DNA from: Leisingera sp. ANG-M7
GTDB lineage: Bacteria; Pseudomonadota; Alphaproteobacteria; Rhodobacterales; Rhodobacteraceae
Reading direction: 5' to 3'
Length of the DNA: 64,000 bases
Assembly: GCF_000813965.1 (NCBI RefSeq)
Contig: NZ_JWLI01000004.1
Coordinates: 124,001 to 188,000 of the forward strand
In this document: positions 43,980 to 52,052 of the stretch, piece after piece
Layout: the number at the start of each line of letters is the position of its first letter
Position numbering within the stretch: the first letter of the stretch is position 1
The notes under the pieces: generated by a model
Told to the model about the DNA's origin: nothing
What the model saw: only the letters and a program-made list of their open reading frames with translations
Databases searched by the model: none
Program-made: the position numbers and the translations under genes

Positions 43980-46295
43980 TCAGGCGCGCGCCCGCTTGCG
44001 CTGCGGGTCTATGAAAGGAATATCAGTGACTGTGGCACCGAGGCGTTTCATCCGCCCATCGAGCTGGCCGATTTCCAGCCGGTTGCCGTTTTCCGCGTGT
44101 TCGACACCGAGCCGGGCGATGGCAATAGCGTGTTCCAGCGAGGGCGAGCGAACGGCGGAAGTGACGGCGCCGACCTGCCGTTCGCCGGCATAAACCGGGC
44201 TGCCGTGCAGCGGCACGTCAGTGCAGCCCAGAAGCAGGCCCTTGAGCAGCCGGCGCGGCTCGCGCGCATTGCGTTCCAGCGCCGCCTTGCCGGTGAAATG
44301 CGGTTTCGTCAGGTCGACTGCAAAACCGAGGCCTGCCTCAAATGCATCCACGCCAGGTGCGAATTCCGCGTTGGCGGCGGCCAGCCCGGCCTCGATCCGG
44401 ATGATCTCCAGCGCGGCGGAGCCCATCGGGGTGATCCCGAATTCCTCGCCTGCCTCCATCACCGCGTCCCAGATTTCCAGCGCGTGGGCCTGGGAGCAGA
44501 AAATCTCATAGCCCAGCTCGCCGGTGTAACCGGAGCGGGACAGCATGAAGGGGGCGCCCTCGCGGTCGTTCAGCCGCGCCACGGTGACGCCGAACCATTT
44601 GAGCTGGTCCAGCTGCGGCACATGCGGCTGGGTGAAGGCGATCTTGCGCAGGAGGTCGCGCGATCTGGGGCCTTGGATGGCCAGATTGGGCATTGCGCCG
44701 CGCATGTCGTGGATGCGGACCTGCAGGCCCATCTGCTGCGCCAGCGTCTCCAGCACCCGGCCGCTTTCCTCCGAGCCGCAGCACCAGCGGAACAGGTCGG
44801 GGGCGAGCCGGAACAGGGTGCCGTCGTCGATCACCGTTCCGGCCTCATCGCACATCAGCGTGTAGGAGCCGCGCCACACCGCCAGCTTGGCCACGTTGCG
44901 GGTGGTGGCCTGCTGAAGCAGCACCTCGGCGTCGGGGCCGGCGATGTCGTATTTGCGCAGCCCGCTCATGTCCTGCACCGTCACCGCGTTGCGGCAGGCC
45001 CAGTATTCGCCGGTGGTGCCATGCGACGGGAAGCTCACCGGCGCCCAGAGATCGCGCGCGGGGGCGAAATGCTGGGTCAGCGGCTCCAGCCGCTCATGAA
45101 AGGCGGAGTTCTGGCTGATCGACATCGGGGCGTCTTCCTTTTCGCGGTAGGCAACAGCGCGGCGCAGGGGTGTTTCGGGGCGGTAGATGCGGACATGCAC
45201 GTCCGTAGGGTTCCAGCCGTTGATCGGGTCGATGTCGTCCGGGCAGGCGGTGGAGACGCAGACCAGATCCTCCAGCGCCCGCATTGCGACATAGTCGCCG
45301 GGGCGGGAGTGGGATTCCTCGGTCAGGATGTGGTGCGAATGCGGGTCGACCCAGGTGTTCCAGAAAAAATTGATCGCAGGCCAGGCCGCGCGCGGCGCCA
45401 CGCCGTAGGGCGCCAGCGCGCGGGACATGTTGTCAGAGCAGTTCACATGGCCGGAGAAACCACGCTCCTCGTACCCGCGCGCGGTGCAGGCGAGGCCGAA
45501 AGTGTCATGGCGGCCGCAGGTGTCCTGGATCACGTTCAGCATCGGGTGCATGCCGGGATCGAAGAACTTGTCCAGCAATCCCGGCCCCGGATAGGCGCGG
45601 CGCACCATCGAGCGGGTGGCGGTGCTCTCAATCATCAGCTCCTCGCCGCGCTCCAGCCCGGCGGCGCGGAAGGCGGTGAAGTCGGAGCATTGCTGCCCCT
45701 CCACGTCGATGATCTGAATGATCTCGCCCTGCTTTACCTCATAGGCAAAGCCGGTGCCGCGGTTGACGGTGAATTCGTCGCTTGTGTCGCCGAGCAGCGG
45801 CGGTAGCAGCGGGGCAGTGCCCGGCCCGGGCTGCCAGGTGATTTCCGTCCCACCCGAAACGGTACCGTGCACCAGGTCGTGCGGCTGCACGGGGCGGAAG
45901 ATCCAGACAGTGGCCCCGGAGGCGGCTTTAAGGATCAGCGGCTCCTCCGCGGCGGCGAGGGTGCAGGCCGGGATTTCGGCAGTGCTGTCACCGCCGCGGG
46001 CATCGATCCAGCCCAGCAGCGCGGCGGTGTCGCACTCTGCCAGACGCAGCGCGCCGTCCGCCATCAATCCCAGCGCATCCAGCGCCGGGCGGCCTCCGGC
46101 GCCAAAGGTAGCGATCTGGCATTCGGTTCCGGTCAGCGACAGCAGATCTCCGGGCCGCATTTCCTGCATCAGGCCTTGGCGCGGGGGGAGACGGTGCGTC
46201 ACGCCTTCGCGGGGCTTGGGGAATCCAGGGAAGGACCGGGCCGGGGTTCTGAACCCCATGTTGTCGAAGTCGCGCAGGACTGCGTAGCGGGTCAT
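43980..46295 (-). CDS. DUF1989-GcvT fusion protein (folate-dependent aminomethyltransferase type)
   Basis: A 771-residue fusion. Residues about 1-390 include a DUF1989 (urea carboxylase-associated) region, recognisable as VKQGEIIQIIDVEGQQCSDF and HFVNCSDN-like cysteine motifs (GHVNCSDNMSRALAPYG). Residues about 400-771 are a GcvT/T-protein domain with the conserved Asp in GTVIDDGTLFRL, the RSGYTGELGYEIF signature and a C-terminal barrel. GcvT-type enzymes move one-carbon units to tetrahydrofolate. With a betaine-type transporter in the same operon, it may demethylate the imported compound. The start at 46295 lies behind tandem LacI operators; no strong Shine-Dalgarno sequence is visible. The precise reaction is unknown. 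Confidence 0.82.
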   Translation of the reverse strand: MTRYAVLRDFDNMGFRTPARSFPGFPKPREGVTHRLPPRQGLMQEMRPGDLLSLTGTECQIATFGAGGRPALDALGLMADGALRLAECDTAALLGWIDARGGDSTAEIPACTLAAAEEPLILKAASGATVWIFRPVQPHDLVHGTVSGGTEITWQPGPGTAPLLPPLLGDTSDEFTVNRGTGFAYEVKQGEIIQIIDVEGQQCSDFTAFRAAGLERGEELMIESTATRSMVRRAYPGPGLLDKFFDPGMHPMLNVIQDTCGRHDTFGLACTARGYEERGFSGHVNCSDNMSRALAPYGVAPRAAWPAINFFWNTWVDPHSHHILTEESHSRPGDYVAMRALEDLVCVSTACPDDIDPINGWNPTDVHVRIYRPETPLRRAVAYREKEDAPMSISQNSAFHERLEPLTQHFAPARDLWAPVSFPSHGTTGEYWACRNAVTVQDMSGLRKYDIAGPDAEVLLQQATTRNVAKLAVWRGSYTLMCDEAGTVIDDGTLFRLAPDLFRWCCGSEESGRVLETLAQQMGLQVRIHDMRGAMPNLAIQGPRSRDLLRKIAFTQPHVPQLDQLKWFGVTVARLNDREGAPFMLSRSGYTGELGYEIFCSQAHALEIWDAVMEAGEEFGITPMGSAALEIIRIEAGLAAANAEFAPGVDAFEAGLGFAVDLTKPHFTGKAALERNAREPRRLLKGLLLGCTDVPLHGSPVYAGERQVGAVTSAVRSPSLEHAIAIARLGVEHAENGNRLEIGQLDGRMKRLGATVTDIPFIDPQRKRARA

Positions 46296-46314
46296 TTTTG
46301 TGCCGAATCTGCTT

Positions 46315-46330
46315 ATGTAACTGGTTACAT
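46315..46330. promoter_or_regulatory. LacI-type operator O1 of the DUF1989-GcvT operon
   Basis: ATGTAACTGGTTACAT: arms ATGTAAC and GTTACAT pair perfectly around a central TG. It lies 20 bases upstream of the operon start and near the divergent LacI gene. Confidence 0.82.
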
Positions 46331-46335
46331 GGTTG

Positions 46336-46351
46336 ATGAAACTGGTTACAT
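46336..46351. promoter_or_regulatory. LacI-type operator O2 of the DUF1989-GcvT operon
   Basis: ATGAAACTGGTTACAT, one base different from O1, centred 21 bp away (two helical turns). A perfect minus-strand -35 box TTGACA (46358-46353) lies right beside it. Confidence 0.8.
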
Positions 46352-46405
46352 GTGTCAAGAATTTCGTTAACTATGAGGCCGGAGCGGTACAGGAAGGCAG
46401 GCGGA

Positions 46406-47428
46406 ATGCAGCGGAACACATCCAGGAAACGTGCCAACCTGCGGGATGTTGCAGCAGCCGCAGGAGTCTCGGTCGCCACGGTTTCCCGCGTCATGAACGC
46501 ACCGGAAACCGTGGCGGAAGCAACCCGGAAGAAGGTCGAGGAAGCGATGAACAGCCTGCACTGGGTGCCCAGTGCCGCAGCCCGCGCCATTAACACCGGA
46601 CGCACACGGTTTGTCGGGGCGCTGGTGCCGACTCTGGACAATGCCATCTTTGCCAGGATGCTCGCCAGCATGGAGAGCCGGCTGGCAACGCACCGGCTGT
46701 CTCTGGTGGTGGCCACAACCGATAATGACCCTGCCCGGGAAGCGGAGAAGGCCAAGGGGCTGGTGGATATCGGCGCCGAGGGGCTGGTTGTCTCTGGGAT
46801 CACACATGCGCCGGAGTTCTACAGTCTGATCGAGCGCTGCCAGCTTCCGGCTGTTTCCACATCGTTTTACGATCCGCACTATCAGCTGCCCACCATCGGC
46901 TATGACAATGCCGCAGCGGCGCGCACCGCCCTGGCCCACCTGACAGACCTTGGCCACAGCCGGATTGCAGTGGTGCACGGGCCAAGCGCCAGCAACGACC
47001 GGACACAGGCACGCATTGCCGGACTTGAGAGCCACAGCCCCAAAGGCGATCTCAGTTTTTATGAAGTCCCGCTGTCCATTGCCGGAGGCTGTGAGGCAGG
47101 CCGCAACGTCCTGCAGGCGAAAAAACAGCCGACCGCCATCTTGTGCTTGTCAGACGTGCTGGCGTCCGGCGTGCTGTTTGAACTGCAGCGTCAGGGAGTG
47201 TCCGTGCCGCAGGAGAAATCCGTGATGGGCCTCGATGACTTGGCCGGCTCAGCCCATTTGTTTCCCGAGTTGAGCACCGTTCACTTGCCGGTTTCGCGGA
47301 TGGGAGCGGCGGCAGCAGATGCAATAGCAGCCTGGGTTGAAACCCAGAAAGTGCCGGGGGCATACCTATTGAGATCAGATCTCGTCATCAGGACTTCAAC
47401 AGCTGCGGCGGCGTCAGTTGACTGTTAA
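46406..47428 (+). CDS. LacI family transcriptional regulator of the DUF1989-GcvT operon
   Basis: A 340-residue LacI/GalR repressor. The helix-turn-helix and hinge are LRDVAAAAGVSVATVSRVMN and following residues; a periplasmic-binding-protein-like sensor domain fills the rest. The ATG at 46406 has AGGAAGGCAGGCGGA upstream and gives the normal family length. The frame from 46352 would begin inside the operator. It is divergent from the DUF1989-GcvT operon with two operators between, so it likely represses it. It is tail-to-tail with, and clearly related to, the LacI gene at 47567. Confidence 0.92.
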   Translation: MQRNTSRKRANLRDVAAAAGVSVATVSRVMNAPETVAEATRKKVEEAMNSLHWVPSAAARAINTGRTRFVGALVPTLDNAIFARMLASMESRLATHRLSLVVATTDNDPAREAEKAKGLVDIGAEGLVVSGITHAPEFYSLIERCQLPAVSTSFYDPHYQLPTIGYDNAAAARTALAHLTDLGHSRIAVVHGPSASNDRTQARIAGLESHSPKGDLSFYEVPLSIAGGCEAGRNVLQAKKQPTAILCLSDVLASGVLFELQRQGVSVPQEKSVMGLDDLAGSAHLFPELSTVHLPVSRMGAAAADAIAAWVETQKVPGAYLLRSDLVIRTSTAAAASVDC

Positions 47429-47566
47429 AGCTTTACTAGCGGCGCTGGTGCAGATTTCAGCGAAAAACTTTACCTATCTTCAAGTTGAACTGAGCGAACT
47501 ATCAACTGAGCCGCCTTCAGGGATCAGGTCGCGACCTGTAACTTTCCAAGCAGCCTTTCGAAAAGA

Positions 47567-48589
47567 TTAGCCAGGCTGCTCTGCCAAGGAACAACGGTTC
47601 ACAACCTTTGTACCGATACAGATTGACCGGCCTTCCGATTTCCCTTCAACCATGGCCGTCAGTTCACGCGCGGCCTTGCGCCCCATTTCCCGGTGGGGCA
47701 CATGCACAGTGGTCAACGCGGGACTAACAATCTCAGCCAGTTCTATGTCATCAAACCCAGTTACAGAGACCTGCTCAGGCACACGGATCCCCAGCCTTCC
47801 GGCTTCTCGAAGAGCTCCCGCTGCCAGTACATCGTTGCCGCACATGACTGCCGTTGGCCTCGGAAAAAATGCCATAAGCCGCCGAAAGGCCTCGGCCCCC
47901 TTTTCAATCTCATAATCCGTTTCAACCAACGCTAAGGTATTTGCATCCAGGCCGCTGTCTGCCATCGCCCGCCTGACACCCTCCACCCGGCCTTGCGCCC
48001 GGTCATTTCCCTCTGTGATGCCGGAGATCATGGCAATCCGCCGGTGGCCAGCTGCAATCACGCACTGCGCCAGTTCGCACATTGCGTCTGCGTTGCTGAA
48101 ACCGACAGAGGGCCGCTGCGCCTCGGGTTCGTAAGACCAAGCGACCAGTGACGGAACCTGATGGCGTTCCAGGTATTCATAGATTTCTGCATCACGCGCG
48201 TGCCCGATCAGCAGCAGCCCATCAGCACCGCGGGCAACAAGGGTGCGGATCTGTTCGCGCTCCGCCTCAGGGTCATAGGCAGAGCTGGACACCAGCAGCG
48301 TATAGCCATCCTCGCGCAGCTGGTCCTGAAACGCCTGAAGGCCGCGGGCAAAGATCGCGTTGTCCATGGTGGGGATGATGGCGCCGATGGTGAAACTGCG
48401 CTTGGCTGCCATCACCCGGGCCGCGAAATTCGGCGTGTAGCCCAATGATTCGACCGCCTGCATCACCCTCTGGCGGGTTGCCTCGATCACCCGGTCCGGA
48501 GAATTCAGGCAGCGCGACACCGTGGCGGTGGAAACGCCCGCGGCCTTTGCAACATCGTTAAGTGTCGGAGCTGAGCGGGTTTTTCCCAT
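47567..48589 (-). CDS. LacI family transcriptional regulator of the sulfonate (hps) operon
   Basis: A 340-residue LacI/GalR repressor with helix-turn-helix LNDVAKAAGVSTATVSRCLN and the sensor-domain segment IGAIIPTMDNAIFARGLQ. The latter is closely similar to VGALVPTLDNAIFARMLA of the neighbouring LacI protein, so the two are paralogues. It faces the TRAP/hps operon across three operator-like palindromes, which implies control by DHPS or a breakdown product. The start at 48589 gives the usual length; a start at 48622 is possible. The spacing to the purine-rich AAAGGAA is long. Confidence 0.92.
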   Translation of the reverse strand: MGKTRSAPTLNDVAKAAGVSTATVSRCLNSPDRVIEATRQRVMQAVESLGYTPNFAARVMAAKRSFTIGAIIPTMDNAIFARGLQAFQDQLREDGYTLLVSSSAYDPEAEREQIRTLVARGADGLLLIGHARDAEIYEYLERHQVPSLVAWSYEPEAQRPSVGFSNADAMCELAQCVIAAGHRRIAMISGITEGNDRAQGRVEGVRRAMADSGLDANTLALVETDYEIEKGAEAFRRLMAFFPRPTAVMCGNDVLAAGALREAGRLGIRVPEQVSVTGFDDIELAEIVSPALTTVHVPHREMGRKAARELTAMVEGKSEGRSICIGTKVVNRCSLAEQPG

Positions 48590-48634
48590 GTGACGTCTGC
48601 CATTTCCTTTGCCCCTCGTCATACCACAAAAAGC

Positions 48635-48640
48635 AGCGCT
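48635..48640. promoter_or_regulatory. Degenerate third LacI operator core
   Basis: AGCGCT core within AAGCAGCGCTTGCC, centred 23 bp upstream of the next operator. Only the six central bases are palindromic, so this is a weak candidate. Confidence 0.3.
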
Positions 48641-48652
48641 TGCCAGCCGCTG

Positions 48653-48668
48653 ATGTAAGCGCTTGCAT
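48653..48668. promoter_or_regulatory. LacI-type operator O1 of the hps operon
   Basis: ATGTAAGCGCTTGCAT, a 16-bp palindrome with one mismatched pair, overlapping the predicted -35 (TTGCAT, 48663-48668). Confidence 0.82.
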
Positions 48669-48690
48669 TATTGATGTAAGCGCTTACAAA
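48663..48690 (+). promoter_or_regulatory. Predicted promoter of the TRAP/hps operon
   Basis: TTGCAT (48663-48668) and TACAAA (48685-48690) with a 16-base spacer, overlapped by both strong LacI operators, 31 bases before the first small gene. Confidence 0.5.
48675..48688. promoter_or_regulatory. LacI-type operator O2 of the hps operon
   Basis: TGTAAGCGCTTACA, a perfect 14-bp palindrome with the classical central CG, centred 21 bp from O1. Confidence 0.85.
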
Positions 48691-48721
48691 TGGGGTTGGG
48701 ATAACAAACCGGGAACTTGCG

Positions 48722-48907
48722 ATGTTTCTCTGGGCTGCTGCTGCCGTCTTTGCCGTGTTCTTTGCCAATGTCGCCATGGGCGCCTTTGGCGGCGGCGGCT
48801 TCCTGGGCGATGTCGGAGAGATGCTGGTTCTGTTTGCCGCCTCTGTCCTGTTCGTGGCGGCCATTCTCAAACGCGAAGCTGACCATAAGAACAACAACGG
48901 CAGCTGA
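48722..48907 (+). CDS. Small membrane protein preceding the TRAP transporter (61 aa)
   Basis: A 61-residue protein with two hydrophobic segments (FLWAAAAVFAVFFANVAMGA and MLVLFAASVLFVAAIL) separated by a Gly-rich turn, and a charged tail (KREADHKNNNGS). GGGA lies about 8 bases upstream of the ATG. It is the first gene of the hps transcript and ends 23 bases before the TRAP binding protein gene. Small membrane proteins of this kind often precede TRAP genes; a role as accessory subunit is possible but unproven. Confidence 0.65.
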   Translation: MFLWAAAAVFAVFFANVAMGAFGGGGFLGDVGEMLVLFAASVLFVAAILKREADHKNNNGS

Positions 48908-48930
48908 CGGATTTTCAAGGGAGGAAGACA

Positions 48931-50076
48931 ATGACGAATGGCAAGGATGGCCTCAAATCTGCTGAGCGCCGCAATTTTCTGAAACTGGCCTCGACCGGCT
49001 CTTTCACTGCGGCGCTGGTGGCTGGTGCGGGCGGGGTGCTTTGGTCGTCCGAAGCCGCCGCGCAAACTGCCAAAGAAGAGAAGGAGCGCGAACGTGCAGC
49101 GGAGCATATCATGACCGTTGCCACGGCCTATGTGCTGGGCGCGTCGCGCAGCTATCCGATCATGCAGTTGGATCTCAAGGAGAATATCCAGAATGCCACC
49201 AACGGCAAGATCTATGTCAAACTGGCCCCCGGCGGACAGCTGGGTGCGGGCGGAGCACTGGTGCAAAAGGTGCAGGGCGGAACCATCCAGGCAGCGCAGC
49301 ATTCGCTGTCGAATTTTGCCCCCTTCGCCTCCACTGTTGACTTGATCAACATGCCCTACCTCTGCGGCTCGAACCAGCGTTTCACCAATCTGGTAACCTC
49401 CGATTTCTGGAACGCCGAAGTGCACCCCAAAGTGGAGGCCGCCGGCTTCAAGGCGCTGTTCTATGTCAATATCGACCCCCGCGTCGTGGCGGTGCGCAAG
49501 GGCGGCAACGCGGTGATGTCGCCGGGCGACATGTCCGGTGTGAAATTCCGGGTGCCGGGATCCAAGATGCTGCAGCAGTATTACCGCATGGTCGGTGCCA
49601 ACCCGACGCCGGTGGCCTGGGGCGAGACGCCCTCCGCCATCAAGCAGGGGGTGGCCGATGCGCTCGATCCGTCGGTCGGAGCTCTGTATGTCTTTGGCTT
49701 CAAGGACATTCTGAGCCATGTGACCTTTACCCAGGCGGTGCCGGACAGCCAAGTCTATTCCTGCAATCTGGAATGGTTCAACTCACTGCCTGCCGACGTG
49801 CAGGACGGCGTGATGTGGGGCTCGGAAATGACCGCGCATCAGAACCTCTCAAAAGTGCCCTCGGCTCGCGCATATGCGATGGCGGAACTGACCAAGGCCG
49901 GTGTCGAATTCCATACCCTCAGCGACGATCAGCTGGGCGAGTGGCAAGAGGCCGGCGGCTATCAGCGCAGCGAGTGGGATTCCTTCAAGACCGAGCTGGC
50001 TGGATCGATGGAGAGCTTCGCCAAGCTGGAAGAGGCCTCAGGCACCCAAGGCAAATACTACGTCCACGACGCCTGA
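48931..50076 (+). CDS. TRAP transporter substrate-binding protein (DctP family), probably for DHPS
   Basis: A 381-residue DctP-family binding protein. The N-terminus carries a twin-arginine signal (ERRNFLKLASTGSFTAALVA), so it is probably exported folded by Tat. The mature part has GGQLGAGGALVQKVQGGTIQ, the conserved VRKGGNAVMSPGDMSGVKFR, and PTPVAWGETPSAIKQGVADA. GGAGG precedes the ATG. It is followed by small and large membrane subunits, then hpsN. The genomic setting makes 2,3-dihydroxypropane-1-sulfonate the likely ligand (HpsKLM-type system). Confidence 0.9.
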   Translation: MTNGKDGLKSAERRNFLKLASTGSFTAALVAGAGGVLWSSEAAAQTAKEEKERERAAEHIMTVATAYVLGASRSYPIMQLDLKENIQNATNGKIYVKLAPGGQLGAGGALVQKVQGGTIQAAQHSLSNFAPFASTVDLINMPYLCGSNQRFTNLVTSDFWNAEVHPKVEAAGFKALFYVNIDPRVVAVRKGGNAVMSPGDMSGVKFRVPGSKMLQQYYRMVGANPTPVAWGETPSAIKQGVADALDPSVGALYVFGFKDILSHVTFTQAVPDSQVYSCNLEWFNSLPADVQDGVMWGSEMTAHQNLSKVPSARAYAMAELTKAGVEFHTLSDDQLGEWQEAGGYQRSEWDSFKTELAGSMESFAKLEEASGTQGKYYVHDA

Positions 50077-50137
50077 GCCTAATAGGGCGGGAGCGCCTTC
50101 ATCCGGCCCCCGCATTTTTCAACAGCCGCCTTCGCAA

Positions 50138-50152
50138 CAGCCCGCCGGGCTG
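50138..50152 (+). terminator. Hairpin between TRAP binding protein and small permease genes
   Basis: CAGCCC/GGGCTG (6 bp, GCC loop) in the 103-base gap after the binding protein gene. No T-run. It may stabilise the upstream mRNA so that the binding protein is made in excess. Confidence 0.4.
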
Positions 50153-50179
50153 GCTGCGGGGTGTGCCTGAACCCCGGGA

Positions 50180-50698
50180 ATGGCAATGCACATCCTGCGA
50201 AACATCGACAAGAACGCAGAACGCTGGCTGCTCCTGGTGTTCTATGTGATGCTGGTCATCACCATGGCGATCGAGGTGATCCGGCGCGAGCTGTTTGCCT
50301 TTTCCTCGATCTGGGGCGAGGAGATCGTCCGCTATTCCTTTATCTATCTGGCCTGGATAGGCGCCGCCGCGGCGGTCAAGGAGCGCGCCCATATCCGCAT
50401 CGACGTGATCCTGCATTACCTTGGGCCCCGGCCCAAGGCGCTGATCTACATCTTCGGCGATCTGGTGATGTTCATCGTAGCCTTGGTGGCGCTTTACTGG
50501 TCGTTCGAAACCGTGCTGGTTTCGGCCAAGTTCGGATCGGTCAGCCACGGGCTGCGCATCTCGATGGTCTGGTTCCTGATGGCGGTGCCCGCGGGCTTTG
50601 CCCTGATGATCTGGCGCCTGCTGCAATCCTTCCTGCGCGATTACCGCAGCCTTCGCGACGGCACGCCCGTCTTTGAAGGCGACAAGCTGTTTGATTGA
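50180..50698 (+). CDS. TRAP transporter small permease (DctQ family)
   Basis: A 172-residue membrane protein with four hydrophobic segments. It contains SSIWGEEIVRYSFIYLAWIG, the DctQ signature around the Trp-Gly-Glu-Glu loop, and KERAHIRIDVI. It forms the membrane unit with the large DctM-type subunit for sodium-driven import. An alternative ATG two codons downstream has the better ribosome-site spacing. Confidence 0.9.
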   Translation: MAMHILRNIDKNAERWLLLVFYVMLVITMAIEVIRRELFAFSSIWGEEIVRYSFIYLAWIGAAAAVKERAHIRIDVILHYLGPRPKALIYIFGDLVMFIVALVALYWSFETVLVSAKFGSVSHGLRISMVWFLMAVPAGFALMIWRLLQSFLRDYRSLRDGTPVFEGDKLFD

Positions 50699-50711
50699 GA
50701 GGCCTAAAGCG

Positions 50712-52040
50712 ATGCTGTGGAATTCACTCAATCAAACGGTCGAACTGGGCTGGGACTTCTACCTGCCGGTGATCATGTTCGTGGCGCTGATTGCACTGGC
50801 GGTGCCGGTCTGGGCCGCCATCGGCGCGGCGGCGATCACAATGCTGGTGATGTCCGGCGACCTGCCGCTCAGCGCCATCGGCGAAAGCCTGTTCACCGGC
50901 ATTGATGCTTTTGCGTTGACCGCGGTGCCCTTGTTCATCCTGACCGGCGACGTCCTGGTGCGCACCGGCCTCAGCAAGAAATTCCTGGATGTGGCCGAGG
51001 CGCTGACCTGCTGGACACGCGGTGGCTTCGGTTCCGCCACGGTGCTGGTCTGCGGCATGTTCGCGGCGATCTCCGGCTCTGACGCCGCCGGCGCTGCGGC
51101 CGTCGGGCGGATGACCATCGCGCGGCTTGTCGAAAGCGGCTACCCGCGGCCCTATGCCTGTGCGCTGGTGGCGGCGGGCGCCTGCACCGGCATCCTGATC
51201 CCGCCCTCCATCGCCTATATCATCATCGGCCTGGTGCTGGGTATTTCCGCCTCCACCCTGTTTCTGGCGGCGCTGATCCCGGGTCTTGCGATCCTGGTGT
51301 CGATCCTGATCACCAACATCATCATGAACCGCCTTTATACCTATGAGACCGGCGGCAACATGGGGCTGGGCGAGTGGCTGGGCAACCTGGGCCATGCGCT
51401 GAAATCCGGCTGGTATGCCTTCATCGTGCCAGGCATCATTTTCTACGGCATCTTCTCAGGCCGCCTGACCCCGACCGAGGCCGGCGCCACCGCCGTGGTC
51501 GTGACCATCCTCATGGGCTTCCTGCTCGGCACCCTGAAACTGTCGGATTTCCCGGCGATGCTGGTCAGCTCCGCCAAGGTGAACGGAGTGATCCTGCCGA
51601 TCATCGCCTTCTCCGCCCCGCTGGCCGAGGCGCTGGCCATCATGGGCGTGCCGCAGGGGTTCGTGACCGCGGTGACCGGTCTGACCGATGATCCCTCAGT
51701 GCTGATCCTGCTGATGATCTGCATCCTCATCGCCGCGGGCTGCGTGATGGAGACCACCCCCAACATCGTGATCCTGGCGCCGATCCTGAAGCCGCTTGCG
51801 GACAACATCGGCATGAACGAAATCCAGTTCTGCATCATGATGATCACCGCCTTGGGGGTGGGCTTCATCACCCCGCCGCTGGGCCTGAACCTGTTCGTTG
51901 TCTCCGGCATCACCGGCGAATCCATCCTCAAGATCGCCGCCCGCGCCGTGCCCTTCGTGCTGACGATGCTGATCGTGGTGCTGTTGATCGCCTATTTCCC
52001 GCCGATCTCGACCACGCTGCTTCCTGATATCTACAAGTAG
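50712..52040 (+). CDS. TRAP transporter large permease (DctM family)
   Basis: A 442-residue membrane protein with about 12 hydrophobic segments. Characteristic stretches are GIDAFALTAVPLFILTGDVL, ISGSDAAGAAAVGRMTI, IPPSIAYIIIGLVLGIS and FITPPLGLNLFVVSGI. It is the channel subunit of the TRAP system. The ATG at 50712 has GAGAGGCC upstream; the frame opening at 50673 overlaps the small permease out of frame. Confidence 0.93.
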   Translation: MLWNSLNQTVELGWDFYLPVIMFVALIALAVPVWAAIGAAAITMLVMSGDLPLSAIGESLFTGIDAFALTAVPLFILTGDVLVRTGLSKKFLDVAEALTCWTRGGFGSATVLVCGMFAAISGSDAAGAAAVGRMTIARLVESGYPRPYACALVAAGACTGILIPPSIAYIIIGLVLGISASTLFLAALIPGLAILVSILITNIIMNRLYTYETGGNMGLGEWLGNLGHALKSGWYAFIVPGIIFYGIFSGRLTPTEAGATAVVVTILMGFLLGTLKLSDFPAMLVSSAKVNGVILPIIAFSAPLAEALAIMGVPQGFVTAVTGLTDDPSVLILLMICILIAAGCVMETTPNIVILAPILKPLADNIGMNEIQFCIMMITALGVGFITPPLGLNLFVVSGITGESILKIAARAVPFVLTMLIVVLLIAYFPPISTTLLPDIYK

Positions 52041-52052
52041 GATCCCCTGGAA

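Noticed and set aside
43812-45806. 664-codon plus-strand frame opposite the DUF1989-GcvT gene
   Set aside because: Shadow frame with no ribosome site or motif; the fusion protein on the minus strand is well supported.
48619-49752. 377-codon minus-strand frame opposite the TRAP binding protein gene
   Set aside because: It covers the LacI operators and is antisense to a DctP protein with a Tat signal.
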